Below are positions 11,126 through 22,232 of a stretch of 64,000 nt of DNA, in pieces. Below the pieces are notes generated by a model, which was given only the letters and a program-made list of their open reading frames with translations, made no database searches and was not told the origin of the DNA. The DNA is taken from assembly GCA_963922205.1 (NCBI GenBank), contig CAWUHX010000065.1:1116001-1180000 (forward strand), given 5' to 3'. Positions within the stretch are counted from its first letter, which is position 1. The number at the start of each line of letters is the position of its first letter. A program made the position numbers and the translations under genes. This DNA comes from Romanomermis culicivorax (taxonomy: Eukaryota; Nematoda; Enoplea; Mermithida; Mermithidae).

Positions 11126-12556
11126 TGTCACATTAAACGAAATTGGGAGCCTATCACATCAACTGAATAGGTGATCAGTCACATTGATGGGAAAAACCCA
11201 TACCATATCCCGTAGGAAATACGGCCATGACACTGTGAGTGACATGCTGTGACCCCATTGGGTGGCTCACTAATATATTTGTTTCGGGAACCTAACCCAG
11301 CTGGTACTACCACAGGAAAACCTATGGTGTACCTCAGCCTTGTCCTAGGGTTCAGCTGTAGAATAATGGACAACGCGGCCGGGTCAGGGGTGGCAATCCC
11401 TAGTCCTCATTCACTGAGAATGAGGGACTGTGCCATTCGTGAGATGGCTTACTGTAGGGGACCCGGTTGTCAATCTAAATCTCCTTATTGGCCCTGACCT
11501 TAAGGGTTCAAGGGCTTTTCTAACTGAGGGTACTCTCAAGGGAAAACTGGCTTAAGGAGTATTCCCACAAATATACCCTCAACAATAATAACCCCTAAGA
11601 AGACTCACTAAATCCTCTTCTCAAAGTACTTGGTGCTGGGCGATGGGTTCAAGGGTCAAACGCGGGTCCTAGGGAGGATGGGGAAGCAGGTACAGTAATC
11701 CGAAAGTGGTTCAGCGCAGAGGGGCCACAAGTGTGGGTCGGCAAGCGACGATAAAAAAAATGTTCCTCGAGGAGGCGACGGGGGTTCTCGATCAACAGGC
11801 GACAGGGTAAACTCCTAAGGTTGGATCACAGTGTCAGACAACGCAAGGGAAACCGAAGGCGAATATGTAAATTTATTAGGAAGGTGGTGGACGCAGGCAA
11901 ATATGCAAATTTATATAAGAAAGACATTGACGAACACGGAGTTGTAAGCTAAAAATGCAGAAGATGGTTTAGACCCAGAAAAGAGTGCAAAATTAAAGAA
12001 ACAAGCCCTTTGAAAAGGCCCCGTAAGCTACAGTATGCCTTGGGCAGAGCTAAGACACACTGAAGCTAACTTCTAGAGCCGAAATCGCTGGAGAAGATTC
12101 CTATGGTCACATAGACATTTTCCAGTTCACTACCTTAAGCATTGGGGGGAGTTTCACTCTCCATGCTAAACATATGAACGTCATCTAGAGAGAATTTCCA
12201 AATAGGTGTTCCACATTGCGAAACATCGCTAGTTTTTGCTGATAAGAGGTGCACGTTGTGCTCCAATTATAGCGATGAGCTTGGAGAGCTTATCTTTAAA
12301 GGAAATTCTGACTAGCGGGTTACATACCATAGTCTACATGCGCAACGGAAAAATAATAAATCGTAACGGATATAAAAGTGCAAAAATGAAACAGAAACGA
12401 AAGGAAAAGAGTACACATAGAAATTGCATGTAACAATATAAAAACGAAATGCAAAGTTAATGTAAATTACTGTAAAACAAAAATGTGGCAAAAAACATAA
12501 TGGAAAAACATGATGTGGATCACTTGAAGTTGGGCGAAATTCGTTGGCACATGACA
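11126..12556 (-). repeat. Element 1 3' LTR
   Basis: About 1431 bp, TGTCACATTAA to GCACATGACA on the plus strand. It is colinear with the solo LTR at 7061-8485 and with the interrupted 5' LTR. The copies differ by many substitutions and small indels, clearly more than the roughly 2% seen between the LTRs of element 2. That fits an older insertion. Confidence 0.85.
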
Positions 12557-13059
12557 GGGCGGTCCTTCGAAAAAGGGCGTCCCCATCCTTGTGTTGTCAA
12601 GGTTTATGCAGCATGTCCGTGAAGGTCAATCGTCCAAGTAGAGGTGACAGCAAGCGGTCAATGGTCCAATGGTTTTTCTGCGCGTTCTGACTCATGGGGT
12701 TGCGTCAATAGTGTGTGGAGCTGCTGATGTCAATTGATCAGTGTGGTTGGTGATGCATGGAGTTGCTGACGCCCATTGATCTGTATGGTAATGCATGGAG
12801 TTGCCATTTGTCAACTGATCTGTGAGATCTATAACGAGATTAAAGAAAAATTTTAGAGGCGAGATGCAGGCTATCGCACAGATGCCCCTGTGATATGAAG
12901 CAGTACCCTAGTTTCCATGCATTGATTGCTGCTCATTCTCTTCTTTACACTGCTGATCCAGCATGGAACAGGAGCGGGTATTCCGTGAGGGGCACAGGGG
13001 TCCTTCGAAAAAGGACGACCTCATCTGTACGTCGACTAAAGAAGAGAAGAGGTACTTGA
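12557..13059 (-). repeat. Element 1 3' untranslated region with short tandem repeats
   Basis: Noncoding stretch between the integrase frame and the 3' LTR. At about 12713-12830 it holds three degenerate units of about 40 bp built on GGAG(C/T)TGCTGA...TTGATC. The core GTTGCTGACGCC (12761-12772) is the same word that anchors the leader array at 22.7-23.4 kb, so related motifs lie at both ends of the element. The words TCCTTCGAAAAAGG occur at both 12563 and 13011. I do not see an obvious polypurine tract next to the LTR. Confidence 0.55.
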
Positions 13060-14213
13060 TTACGGGTCGGAGACCTCTGCATTAAGATGTGGGTCAACGA
13101 GATCTTGTGTAAAATCTCCCCTTATTGATGGAATCAACAAGGTTGCCCTCTCGACTACCTGTGAAGTGGAAGGTATCTCCTCTGCTTCAGCAGGCTGATC
13201 AGGTGACACATGGTGTCTAAGCTGATTGAAATGCACACTATCTTCTTGGGTTGTCTCAAGCCGAATGGTGACATTGGGATATGCCACATTCGTTACAAAG
13301 TATGGCCCATTGTAAATGGGCAGCAATTAAGGTGTAAGGCCATGTTTGCCAGTGCTGCACAGTTTGAGCACCTGGTCCCCAACTTCATATGAAACATCTT
13401 GTGCCAAGCGATCATAAGACCGAGCATAAGCTGCCTGTGATCTTTAATCGGACTCTGGATCAGGGTCAAGACATTTGTAAAATGCCGTTTGACCCCCATA
13501 TCATATGTGGAAATATCAATGATATGGGCCGGAGGGTTGAATGAGAGTGCAGCATGAACAGGTAGCATGGGTGTATGACCATACATGAGTTCAAAGGGGG
13601 AATATCCTGTGGACTCATTCATGCTAATGTTGACGGCAAACACAGAATATGGCAGGTGTTCATCCCAATCAGTATGACCTTGGTGGACATACATACGTAG
13701 CTGTGTAGCTAGCATCTGATTAGCTCTTTCCACTTCTCCATTTGTCATCAGGTGATAAGCAGTGGAGTGGATTTTCTTAGTCGAACAAATGGCAGTGATT
13801 TTGGTTATCAGTTTAGATGTGAAATCAGTGCCACAATCAGACTGAAGAATCTGTGGTGCCCCATGCCTGCAGACAATTTGTGTAAGAAAAAGGTGTGCTA
13901 TGGTTTGCGCAGTAATATCTGGAGTAGCAAAAGCTTCAACCCATTTGGTAAAGTAGTCGATAGAGACTACAATAAAATGGTTGCCAGCTTCACTAGTGGT
14001 CATTGGTCCCATACAGTCGACACTTACTCGATGAAACAGCCCCGTAATGGTGATCGGTTTCAGAGCTGCTGGGGTCTTTTGTCTCCCGGGTTTATTCCGT
14101 TGGCAAAGATCACACTGCTGACAAAAGGATTTTACGTCGACACTGAGGGAAGATCAGTGGTATCAGCGGGCTATAAGCCTCGCGGTACATTTAGCACCAA
14201 AGTGTCCAGCTAG
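13060..14213 (-). pseudogene. Element 1 integrase (broken)
   Basis: Retroelement integrase remnant. Around 14.1-14.2 kb lies an N-terminal zinc-binding HHCC region (GHFGAKC, then CQQCDLC). The catalytic core (14012-13293) shows the D,D-35-E pattern: SIDYFTKWVEAF, then QSDCGTDF, then NGEVERAN. The C-terminal GPY/F module starts with YNGPYFV in a different frame (13326-13060). At least two frame changes break the gene. Such an enzyme would insert element cDNA into host DNA. The neighbouring RNase H lies directly upstream. Confidence 0.85.
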
Positions 14214-15712
14214 AATGTCATGATGGTTAGCCTCAATAATGGTAGTAACCATGGATCGGGGAATGACAATCTTTTGGACTCCCCTGTCCACTTCTGAAGG
14301 ATGTTATCCAACAGGTGGTAGCCATTAATATCATTCTGATCACCATAGGGTTTTAGTGACTTAAGAATGGAGGCTAGATCTGGATAATCCAATTGAGCTG
14401 GGAGAAGGTCACGGTCCTGTGATATCTCAGCATAAGACTCTGATCTCGCCAGGTGCTGTGCACCATTGGTGACCATTTGAGATGATCTTGCCAGGTGCTG
14501 AGCACCATCTGAGATCATCATTACTTCTCCCTCGAGTATATATAGGGGAGTATCGTCAATACTCTCCCCAGCAAGGGAATCAGGATCAGGCAGGGGTGAT
14601 AATGCGTCAGCATTACCATTAGACCAACCTTTTTGTGGCTGAATTGTCAGTTTGAATTCAGCGAGCGCGAGGCCCCACCAAGCTATCTGGGCTGAAGGGT
14701 TAGGTTTCTCTAACACAGCCTTAACAGCGGTATGGTCAGTCTGAACGACCACCTCATGTTGAAAGAGGTAAGGCCGAATGTGCTTGATGAAATGGACAAC
14801 AGTGAGAGTCTCTAAGTCCATAATAGTGTAATTCTTCTCAGCTGCTGTTAACCCTCTACTGGCATACGCAAGAGGATGGTTGTATCCATTATCGCCTAAC
14901 TGGCACAGAACCGCTCCTATCCCCAAAATACTTGTATCACTTTGAAGGATGAAGGATTTCATAAAGTCCGGATGGCGCAGAATAGGAGAGTTCGTCAGCA
15001 ACCTTGGGAGTTCATTGAATGCGGCTTACTTAGGTTTTGACCTCAGGAAGATAACTTCCTTCCATAAAAACTTGGTCAGCAGCTCGCTGAGCCGGGTGCA
15101 ACCAGTAATGAAACACCTATAATAAGACACAAGACCAAGAAAAGACTTGATGTCTTTGGTGTTCTCTGGAATGAGTAGATCCTGGAGGGTAGCCAATTTG
15201 ACTTTGTCCGGTTCTAGACCATTCTGTGAGATACGGTAGCCTAGATATTCTACCTCAGAGTGCAAAAGCTTGCACTTGCTCAGTCTGAGCTTCATTCCAC
15301 CCTGACAGAGATGCATGACCACATCCATCAGTTGCTCAAGCATCTGGGTGTGAGAGTTCCCTAACACCAAGATGTCATCCAGATAGGTCTATGCTGTACG
15401 TCACTGCAATCCCGTGAGAAGCAGATTCATGTGACGTTGAAATGTCCCAGGGGCGTTGCAGAGACCAAAAGGCAGATAGTTTAACTCGTAAAGTTCAATA
15501 GGCGTATTAAATGCTGTTTTCTCTTTGTCAGCCTTAGCAATAGGTATAGACCAGTAGGTGTTAGCCTGATCAAGGGTAGTAAAGTATTTCATACCCTTGA
15601 GTGTGTTGAGGATGTCATCAATCCCTGGGAGAGGATAGACATCCTTTTTTGTCACCTCATTGAGCTCACAAAAATCGACACACATCCAGTGTGACCCATT
15701 TTTCTTGCGCAC
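14210..15712 (-). pseudogene. Element 1 reverse transcriptase and RNase H (broken)
   Basis: RT parts: CVDFCELNEVTKKDVYPLP, a TTLDQANTYW stretch and LPFGLCNAPGTFQR in the frame 15712-15401; the catalytic YLDD is encoded around 15380-15391; LSKCKLLHSEVEYLGY and the KSFLGLVSYYRCFI thumb are in 15370-15026. RNase H occupies 15001-14210, with LQSDTSILGIGAVL, DLETLTVV and VVQTDHTA as its acidic residues. These are typical Ty3-type pol features. The gene is split by stops or frameshifts at about 15.4 and 15.01 kb. Confidence 0.87.
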
Positions 15713-15808
15713 CAGGATGGTATTTGTAGCCCAGGGGAAGCACTAGGCCGCATAATACCCTTTTCCTAGAGTGCTCTGACTTCCTGTATAATGAGATCCT
15801 TTTCCTTA

Positions 15809-16053
15809 TAGTCTGTTTTTCTTGAAATGCTTCTAAATAATGAAAGTGGAAAGCAAGTAGTATTTCAAATTTTCACAATTTTCTGATAAACAACATTACG
15901 TATAGGGCTGGAAATTTATGAGCATATTGACCTCATCCTTAACAATTTTTTGAGTGAAAAATTTTACGATAAGAGCTTTATGTAAACGACTTTGACGACA
16001 GTTCTGGTTTGTGTTACTTTTCTATTTGGAAGCATTTTATAAAAAACAGACTA
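15809..16053. mobile_element. TA-inserting MITE (TIR TAGTCTGTTTTT), copy 1
   Basis: A 245-bp element inserted in element 1 pol. It starts TAGTCTGTTTTT..AAATGCTTC and ends GAAGCATTT..AAAACAGACTA, an inverted repeat of nearly 30 bp. It is flanked by TA on both sides (15807-15808, 16054-16055), as in Tc1/mariner-derived MITEs. A sister copy, in inverted alignment, sits in a TMEM208 intron at 50036-50277. Confidence 0.85.
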
Positions 16054-16055
16054 TA

Positions 16056-17657
16056 GGTGCGGTGCGGTAAGGGAAACGGCCGACTGGGCAAGTGTCACCC
16101 GTGCTGATCTCATGGTGCAAGAGGTCAGTGGAACCTGTGTCCTTCTCATCAATAGCATAGAGGTCAGTGAATGCAACCAGTTGGTCAAGTAATGCTTTCT
16201 TTTCCTGTGAGGAAATATCAGAGGATATCACAGCAATTGCTTCGACCTACTTTCAATCAAGAATGGTATTAGACTTGACCACTGATCCCTATGAGGAATC
16301 AGTGTGCATCTGCACATGACTGATGGTCCTGTGCAGGTAGAGAACCACTAAGTGTGTACTCGGGTTAACTACCTGTAAGGGTATGCAACCATTATTCACA
16401 GTACTAACAGTACCAGCAAAATATATGCTGCGCTGTTGTCCCGGGAGGAGCTTAGGAAAGAAAGCTACCTCCGGCACATTCGCATATAGTGAAGGTACAG
16501 GTGCAGTAAATTGCATCAGTGAGCTAGGCCCAAGGACAATCAACTCCTCGAAGGGCAATGCACCATGTGCAGAAGGACGATTGTGAATGAGGCCTTCACA
16601 TGGAACCCAAAGTTCCTTGAACTGAAGAAAGGATTTCTCTCAATTCAAGCTGACACAATTGAACTGTCCGAGGAAGTTAGTCCCCAGGACTAGTTCAGCC
16701 GAACAATTCTCTGGTATTTGGACCTGAATTCATTCAGAGACATCAGCCACTGTCACTGTGACATAGGTAGCGCCTCATGATCTGATTGCTCTCCTGAGCT
16801 CTGAGTAGCTGCCAGTGATTCAACTTCTGTATCAGAAAGTAGTGGTGCCTCTAATACAGGGGATGCAGGTGCATCTGACTCACTAGGCTCACTGAACCGG
16901 CCCTTCTCTAGTGTAACCGGAGAGTTTCTAGGCCAGGGTCAAGGGCAACTTAACCCTGACCTGGCCATAAAATGATGACTTGCCCATCTAGAAGAGGTCC
17001 GGCTACCTCTGGTCGACCCACGAGATGAAGTGATGGAGGAAGCCCGTGAAGGTGGCCGAGAAATGGACAAAGTCCTTGATCTTGATTGAGACCCGGACCT
17101 ATGGGAGGCCCTTGATAGTGCACATGTGTCCTCCCACCAGGGTATGACCTGATCAATCCCAGCCACTGTCAGCAGAAGTGGCAGTTCTACCATGTTCAAC
17201 CGACAGACATGTTGATGGTAATGAAACATGATATTCTTGAATTGTTCCAGAAAGTCCAATCCAAGAATCAGATCTACTGGTGCCCAAAAAGGAGACATAG
17301 TCTTGCACACATGGAGATGTATATCCACAATTGTGTGTGGCTGACCGGTTCTGGGGAACATGATCTCATACAGTCCCTATAGAAGCGTATGGATTGTTTT
17401 TCCATTGATACTCATCAATGGGTTAAAGTCATGATGTTGCTGGAAGGCCATTGCCACCTTCCAACTTTCTTTAATCAAGGCCTTGTGAAGACGTTGACTA
17501 ATGATAGTTGGCGACAACCAGTGTCAAGGAAAGCTGGAGTTTCCTTTGCATTGACCAGCATGACAAAACACGGAGTAATTCTGTCTAACTGTGATGGTAC
17601 AGCGTTCTGCACATAATGAAAACCGACCCAATGTTGGACTTTACGGAAAAGACTCAA
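16056..17657 (-). pseudogene. Element 1 protease and protease-RT linker (broken)
   Basis: Aspartic protease remnant. The active-site motif FLDTGC is encoded near 17.53 kb in the frame 17657-17475. The second half, with the ILGLDFLEQF flap/C-terminal motif, is in the frame 17361-16939. Further linker-like sequence follows at 16558-16289 and 16231-16056, where the MITE interrupts it. The protease frame is in phase with the upstream envelope-like frame and is separated from it by one UAG (17687-17685). In family terms the protease would cut the polyprotein. The copy is dead through several stops. Confidence 0.75.
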
Positions 17658-17684
17658 CGGAAAGTATTGGCTAGCGAACCGAAC

Positions 17685-19573
17685 CTATCTTTTCCACACG
17701 AGGTAGCTGAGATAATAGGATAACCCAAGGTAAATGAGATATCCTGTACCGGCCAGCACTGCCAGGATGATGAGAGTATTAAAGATCAACTGCACTGGTC
17801 CACTCAGGACAGATTGTAAGCCCTGAATAAGATTGTGCTGTTGACCAGTAATTACATGGTTCACTGCCAGACGGACACCTTCCAGGGAGGCCTTGATATC
17901 TGTCCCTACCCCTGCAACTGCCTGATAGAGAGAATCTGGCTGCAGAGATAGACCAGTGGTAAAGTTTACCAACTGGTTTAAGACCGCTTCAATTTGCTCA
18001 GTCTTGTAAACATATTGTTTGAAGAAAGCAAAACTTGAAGGGGTCATCACCAACTGATCGTGAAAGAGCTCAGGAGCATCAAAGTGAGTGACATTAAAAC
18101 GCTGTTTCCAAAAAAGTTCAAGCGGAATATGGCTCACATGGACCCTGCCAGACTCAGTAAAGCAGCCCAAGCGATTTTGGAAAATCCCCATAAAGTGGTG
18201 ATCACACAGCACTTTTGGGCTGAACCTAATGAGATCTGGGCCACCGGGGGTGGCAAAATAAATGGTACCACCAACCTGTACAGGTAGATACTTGTAACAG
18301 GTGTCTCCCACCCTGTACGAGTGATAAAAATACATGGCATTGACCTTTTGGCACGGCCATATCATCAGTGCTTCATCTGTTAATTCCGCCGTCAGGTCTT
18401 CCTTAGCAGAAACGCCGGGCCCCAGGGTAAGGTCAAAGCGAAGCAACTGCCAAGTCAGATCAAGGTAGCATTGAGCGTGAGAGCAAAGCTCAAGCCACAT
18501 GAACCGAAAATTTTTAATTTCTGACTCCTTGATCTGCTGAGCCAGGTAGTTTAGTTTGGCATTGACGGAGTCAGGACGTGAATCCTTTGCCAATCTGAAC
18601 AACCTCTGGCTCAAATTAAATCTTCTGTGGATGCATAGAAGAAGACCCTGATTGGTCCGCGCTGTGTTTAACCGGAGGTCAGACACAACTGGAAGACGCG
18701 AGAGTTTCCCGGGATCTTTAGGGCAACCTGTAAATCATCGATGATGATATGGTTCCCTGACACAGACACAGTGTAATTGCCCTGAGGACGATAAAGACAC
18801 TGTGCTGTAAAGTTTGTTGCAGGCCAGACAATTACCTCATCTAGAGTAGTGCACTGACCTGCAGTGGGACTGCATTCACCTACATCTCCTAAGGTACTTA
18901 GAGCTGTAGTGCCATCCCACGAAGCCACCTGTCCCTCCTCGATGAAGAGGTTAGTCACCGTCTTGCAGACGTCACTGGAGCACCATGAGTACATCATGTC
19001 CAGCAATTGGTTAGTGCTATAAAGGCCAGGGCATAATTCCACAAGCTTTTGTAAACCAAACACCTTCGTGGGATGTGCTAGCATACAAGCCCCAGGTGCT
19101 AGATGTTGAGTGGTAATGACATCTGCAGTATTGCCCCTAGATCCAAAAAAACCAGTGTTGGTGCACATCTTACGGTTTCGCAACGTGCATTTCCATGCTA
19201 CAGTAGTGATTGGATCAGAAATAGGAACATACACTGTAACATTTATGCATCATGGGCTCCACAAAGATTTTGGTGGCTTGCATTCAACTTTTTGAGGTAG
19301 CTCAAGTGGATGCCCGCTTCTTGAAAGACCACAAAATTGGTACTGAGTGGCATGTGTTGCAGAGCTCATTCCTAAGAACAGTAGTGTCACGAAGGCCCAA
19401 TTTATTATGTACAAGCTGTTTACAAACAGTGCTTGTAAATATACACGAATATGTACAGTGTCAGCCCTTCTGGCAGTTTCATTCTTCATCGTTGTTGTTG
19501 GACGATATTGGATCCATGCGGGGGAAGTTGATGACCAAGCCCCCGCACAGGTGGACTTCGCGAAGAATAACAA
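17685..19573 (-). pseudogene. Element 1 envelope-like glycoprotein (broken), located upstream of protease/RT
   Basis: Three reading frames (19573-19250, 19234-18668, 18686-17685) together describe a roughly 600-residue membrane glycoprotein. Near the start is a hydrophobic signal-like segment (FVNSLYIINWAFVTLLFLG) followed by a cleavage-like SATHA. The ectodomain is Cys-rich with several N-X-S/T sites (NVTV, NFTA, NYTV, NVTH, NFTT). Near the C-terminus is one membrane segment (FNTLIILAVLAGTGYLIYLG) and a short basic tail. The first two frames are in phase, split by a single TGA at 19252-19250. The third is shifted near 18.68 kb. I recognise no specific viral family. The architecture is that of a retroelement/viral envelope, but the position 5' of pol is unusual. 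Confidence 0.65.
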
Positions 19574-20693
19574 TCTTCGGGGACCACAGGGCCATAGCCG
19601 TCGGGAATGGCAATGCCTCGATCACCCTGATGTTGTCGTTGATGGTGCAATGTCTCTCCAAAGGCATTGGTGACCTCAGTCGGCGCATTAGTCGCGGCGG
19701 CCACTGGTTGCCGCTGGGCAATCATCGCCAGCATTTGGGCTCCTGTCGTCATTGTTGACAGTGATGCGGCAACAACTGCTGTGGGCTGCACAATGCGACT
19801 CCCATGTTTCCCAGCACGGCAGATGGCATCCACTGCCGGCTCACCGTCCAACAGGATCTTGTCCACAGGAGTGGCCCGAATAGTCCTGTCCGTGATAAAC
19901 TCAAGTGCTCATCGAGGGACCTCTGGCCCCAATATCTGCAGCGCCACTGGCGCCAAAAGCACCACGTCGGCGGCTGTAAGCCCCTCAACCTCGAACGGCT
20001 CATTGAGTAGCACCCATGGGAAGTGGGAATATTTCTTGGCCAAATCCCTTGACCAAACAGCCCTCATCGCGTCGGTAATGGATGATGAATCTGTAAATTA
20101 GGGATCATTAAAGCTGGTGACTTATAAGGATATCTGATTTTCAGACCTGAAATGTCAGAAAAAGAAGGCAGTATACCTAGCAGATTCATCAATTCCATTT
20201 GACCGACGACCTCCAGCGTGGAGTCCCTTGGAATTCCAGGCGGCAGTCCTTAGGCAGTGAAACAGGCCAGAGGCGCCAGTGTACCTTCCGTCGGTCGATA
20301 CGACGCGACTATGCTGAGGTCACCAGTCGTTTTTGGCGTCATTGACGGGTTTAAGTTGACCGGCTTCACGTATTTCAGTGGCAGCGGTGGCAAGGCAGGC
20401 GACGGTGCCAGTGCCGAAACCACTGCGCTGGCTAAAAATCTGACACTGATTACACAGACAGGATAACACATTTGTGAAAGATCTGCCAGGTGTTCAGCAA
20501 GAACTTCATCATCCAGATCAAAAAGATCTGGGTGAGGAAGACCGTCGGTAGCCCCTACAGAATTATTCTGCCATGGGGTTGGCCGATATTGGTTTCCCAT
20601 TTTGTTACGGGGCGGAGTAGCATATCGCCGAAAGTTCCCACTTGTCCCCTGAGGAGAGTAACCAGAATTACCAAAGTTAGTTTCACCAGGCAT
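19486..20693 (-). pseudogene. Element 1 gag-like remnant
   Basis: Degraded coding-like region between the leader and the envelope-like gene. The frame 20693-20250 begins with a Gly/Asn/Arg-rich stretch resembling a nucleic-acid-binding tail. A second stretch (about 20080-19600) reads through one TGA near 19.91 kb and overlaps the start of the envelope-like frame. No zinc knuckle or major capsid motif is recognisable, so gag is assigned mainly by position. It could instead be another accessory protein. Confidence 0.4.
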
Positions 20694-22232
20694 TGTCCGG
20701 TTCTGATGTTTGGTGGCTAAGTTGAGGGTTCATCTTCCTGCAAGGTGGCTAAGACTGATAATCGTGCCTGTGAAGCTATTGGATCAAACTGAATAGAGAG
20801 AGGCTCACTGGTCCTTCTAGTATGAGAACTGAGATGGCAGGAACGTCTATGTGTCTCTATTTTACGAAAATAAGGTAAGTGTTACTCTTGTGGTCTCACG
20901 GCGAAGAGGCACGGGAATTAAAAGATCATTTACGAGACAGCATTCTTGAGGCTTTAATGCTTGTTCTTTATAGTAACTAGTGACCACTCAACGATGGAGC
21001 TGGAAGAGAACAAGGTTTTAGCACTCAGAACAGCCTATAGATGTAGGTTGACGCAGAAGAGAATTTATCTGGTCGCCTATGTACTTATAGGGGTGACCCG
21101 TGTGAGAAAAAGAAGGGGAAATGTGCAGCCCAACTTAGTGAAGAAAATGGGGCTAGGCCAGTTAAGTTAAAACCAAAAAATGAATGAAATTTGGATGAAA
21201 TGGTGGTTTCCCAACCAAAAAGAAAGAGAGGAGGGAGGACTCGTGAGTACGGATAAACCTGCTCAAAAGGGATTTTATTTGGAAGTCAAGTCCATTCTAC
21301 TAGTTTACAAAACCTTGGATTTGGGAGAACTCATAACTGACAAAGTCCTACTCACCAGGAGTAGCGCGTGAAGTTGCTTAAGAAGTAATAAGTAAAGGGG
21401 GACAACTTAAAGTAAACTTAATAGGTGTAAATAGATAGGGACAAAATTAGTTTACACACCAGACTACGCAAAGGGGAGGCGCTATTATGCAATCTGCCTC
21501 GCTCAGTAGGAACAATTGCGATCTCTGAAAAGTGTGATGACTAGGCAAGAGGTTCCCAAGGGGACGACATTCGCATGTATTTTACAACTGTGCTCAAAAT
21601 GGGAGTTTGCATTTTGAACAGAACGGGAGCTCTCCAGGAGCATTATATACAGCTGGTGGCCGGGATTCCAGTCACTGAGATGAAGTGAGGATCGCTAGGT
21701 CACCAGTTGGAGACAAGAGCACCAGGTACCAAGCTGCTATTCTGACACATTCAGTCAGTAAATGGGCGGCATGGGGGTCCTTGGCCCAGCTGTGCCTAAT
21801 GGAGGTGGGGATATGCAGGCTTCCTCCTATGATTGGAGGGGGAGCTCAAAGCATCTTGAGATCAGGGGTACAGTCTGTCTCGATTAAATGAGTGTAAAGT
21901 GAGGAGCTGAGGCTGACCCAGTTGTAATGTGTTTAGGGGGACTCAAACACCTTTGCTTAGGTGGACTAGCGATATATTATGCTATTTGGACAACCAATGG
22001 AGGTGGACTCAGGGTTAAAGGGCGACTCTAGTGCAGACATTATTAGGCCACCTAAGGAAGGTGTTTGAGTGAAAAGAAGGATTACAGGGGGTTCTTTTAC
22101 ACTTTAGGCCCAACCAGTGGCTGTGCCGTAATTCCTGAGGAATCATTCCTGCGGGGACACTAAAGAAGATCATAGATGAGAAATAAATGGGAGAAATTAG
22201 ATAAGAAATTTACAGGAAGGCTGTCAACCCTT
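20694..22232 (-). other. Element 1 leader, proximal part
   Basis: About 1.5 kb between the gag-like region and the hairpin array. Short frames only, with no recognisable domains. It is relatively A/G-rich on the plus strand compared with flanking host DNA. Nothing else identified. Confidence 0.4.

Noticed and set aside
17685-19573. Assigning the envelope-like frame to a named viral glycoprotein family
   Set aside because: The architecture is clear but I see no family-specific motif I can trust without a profile search.
18060-20101. Plus-strand frames opposite the envelope/gag-like region
   Set aside because: They are antisense shadows of the minus-strand coding remnants.
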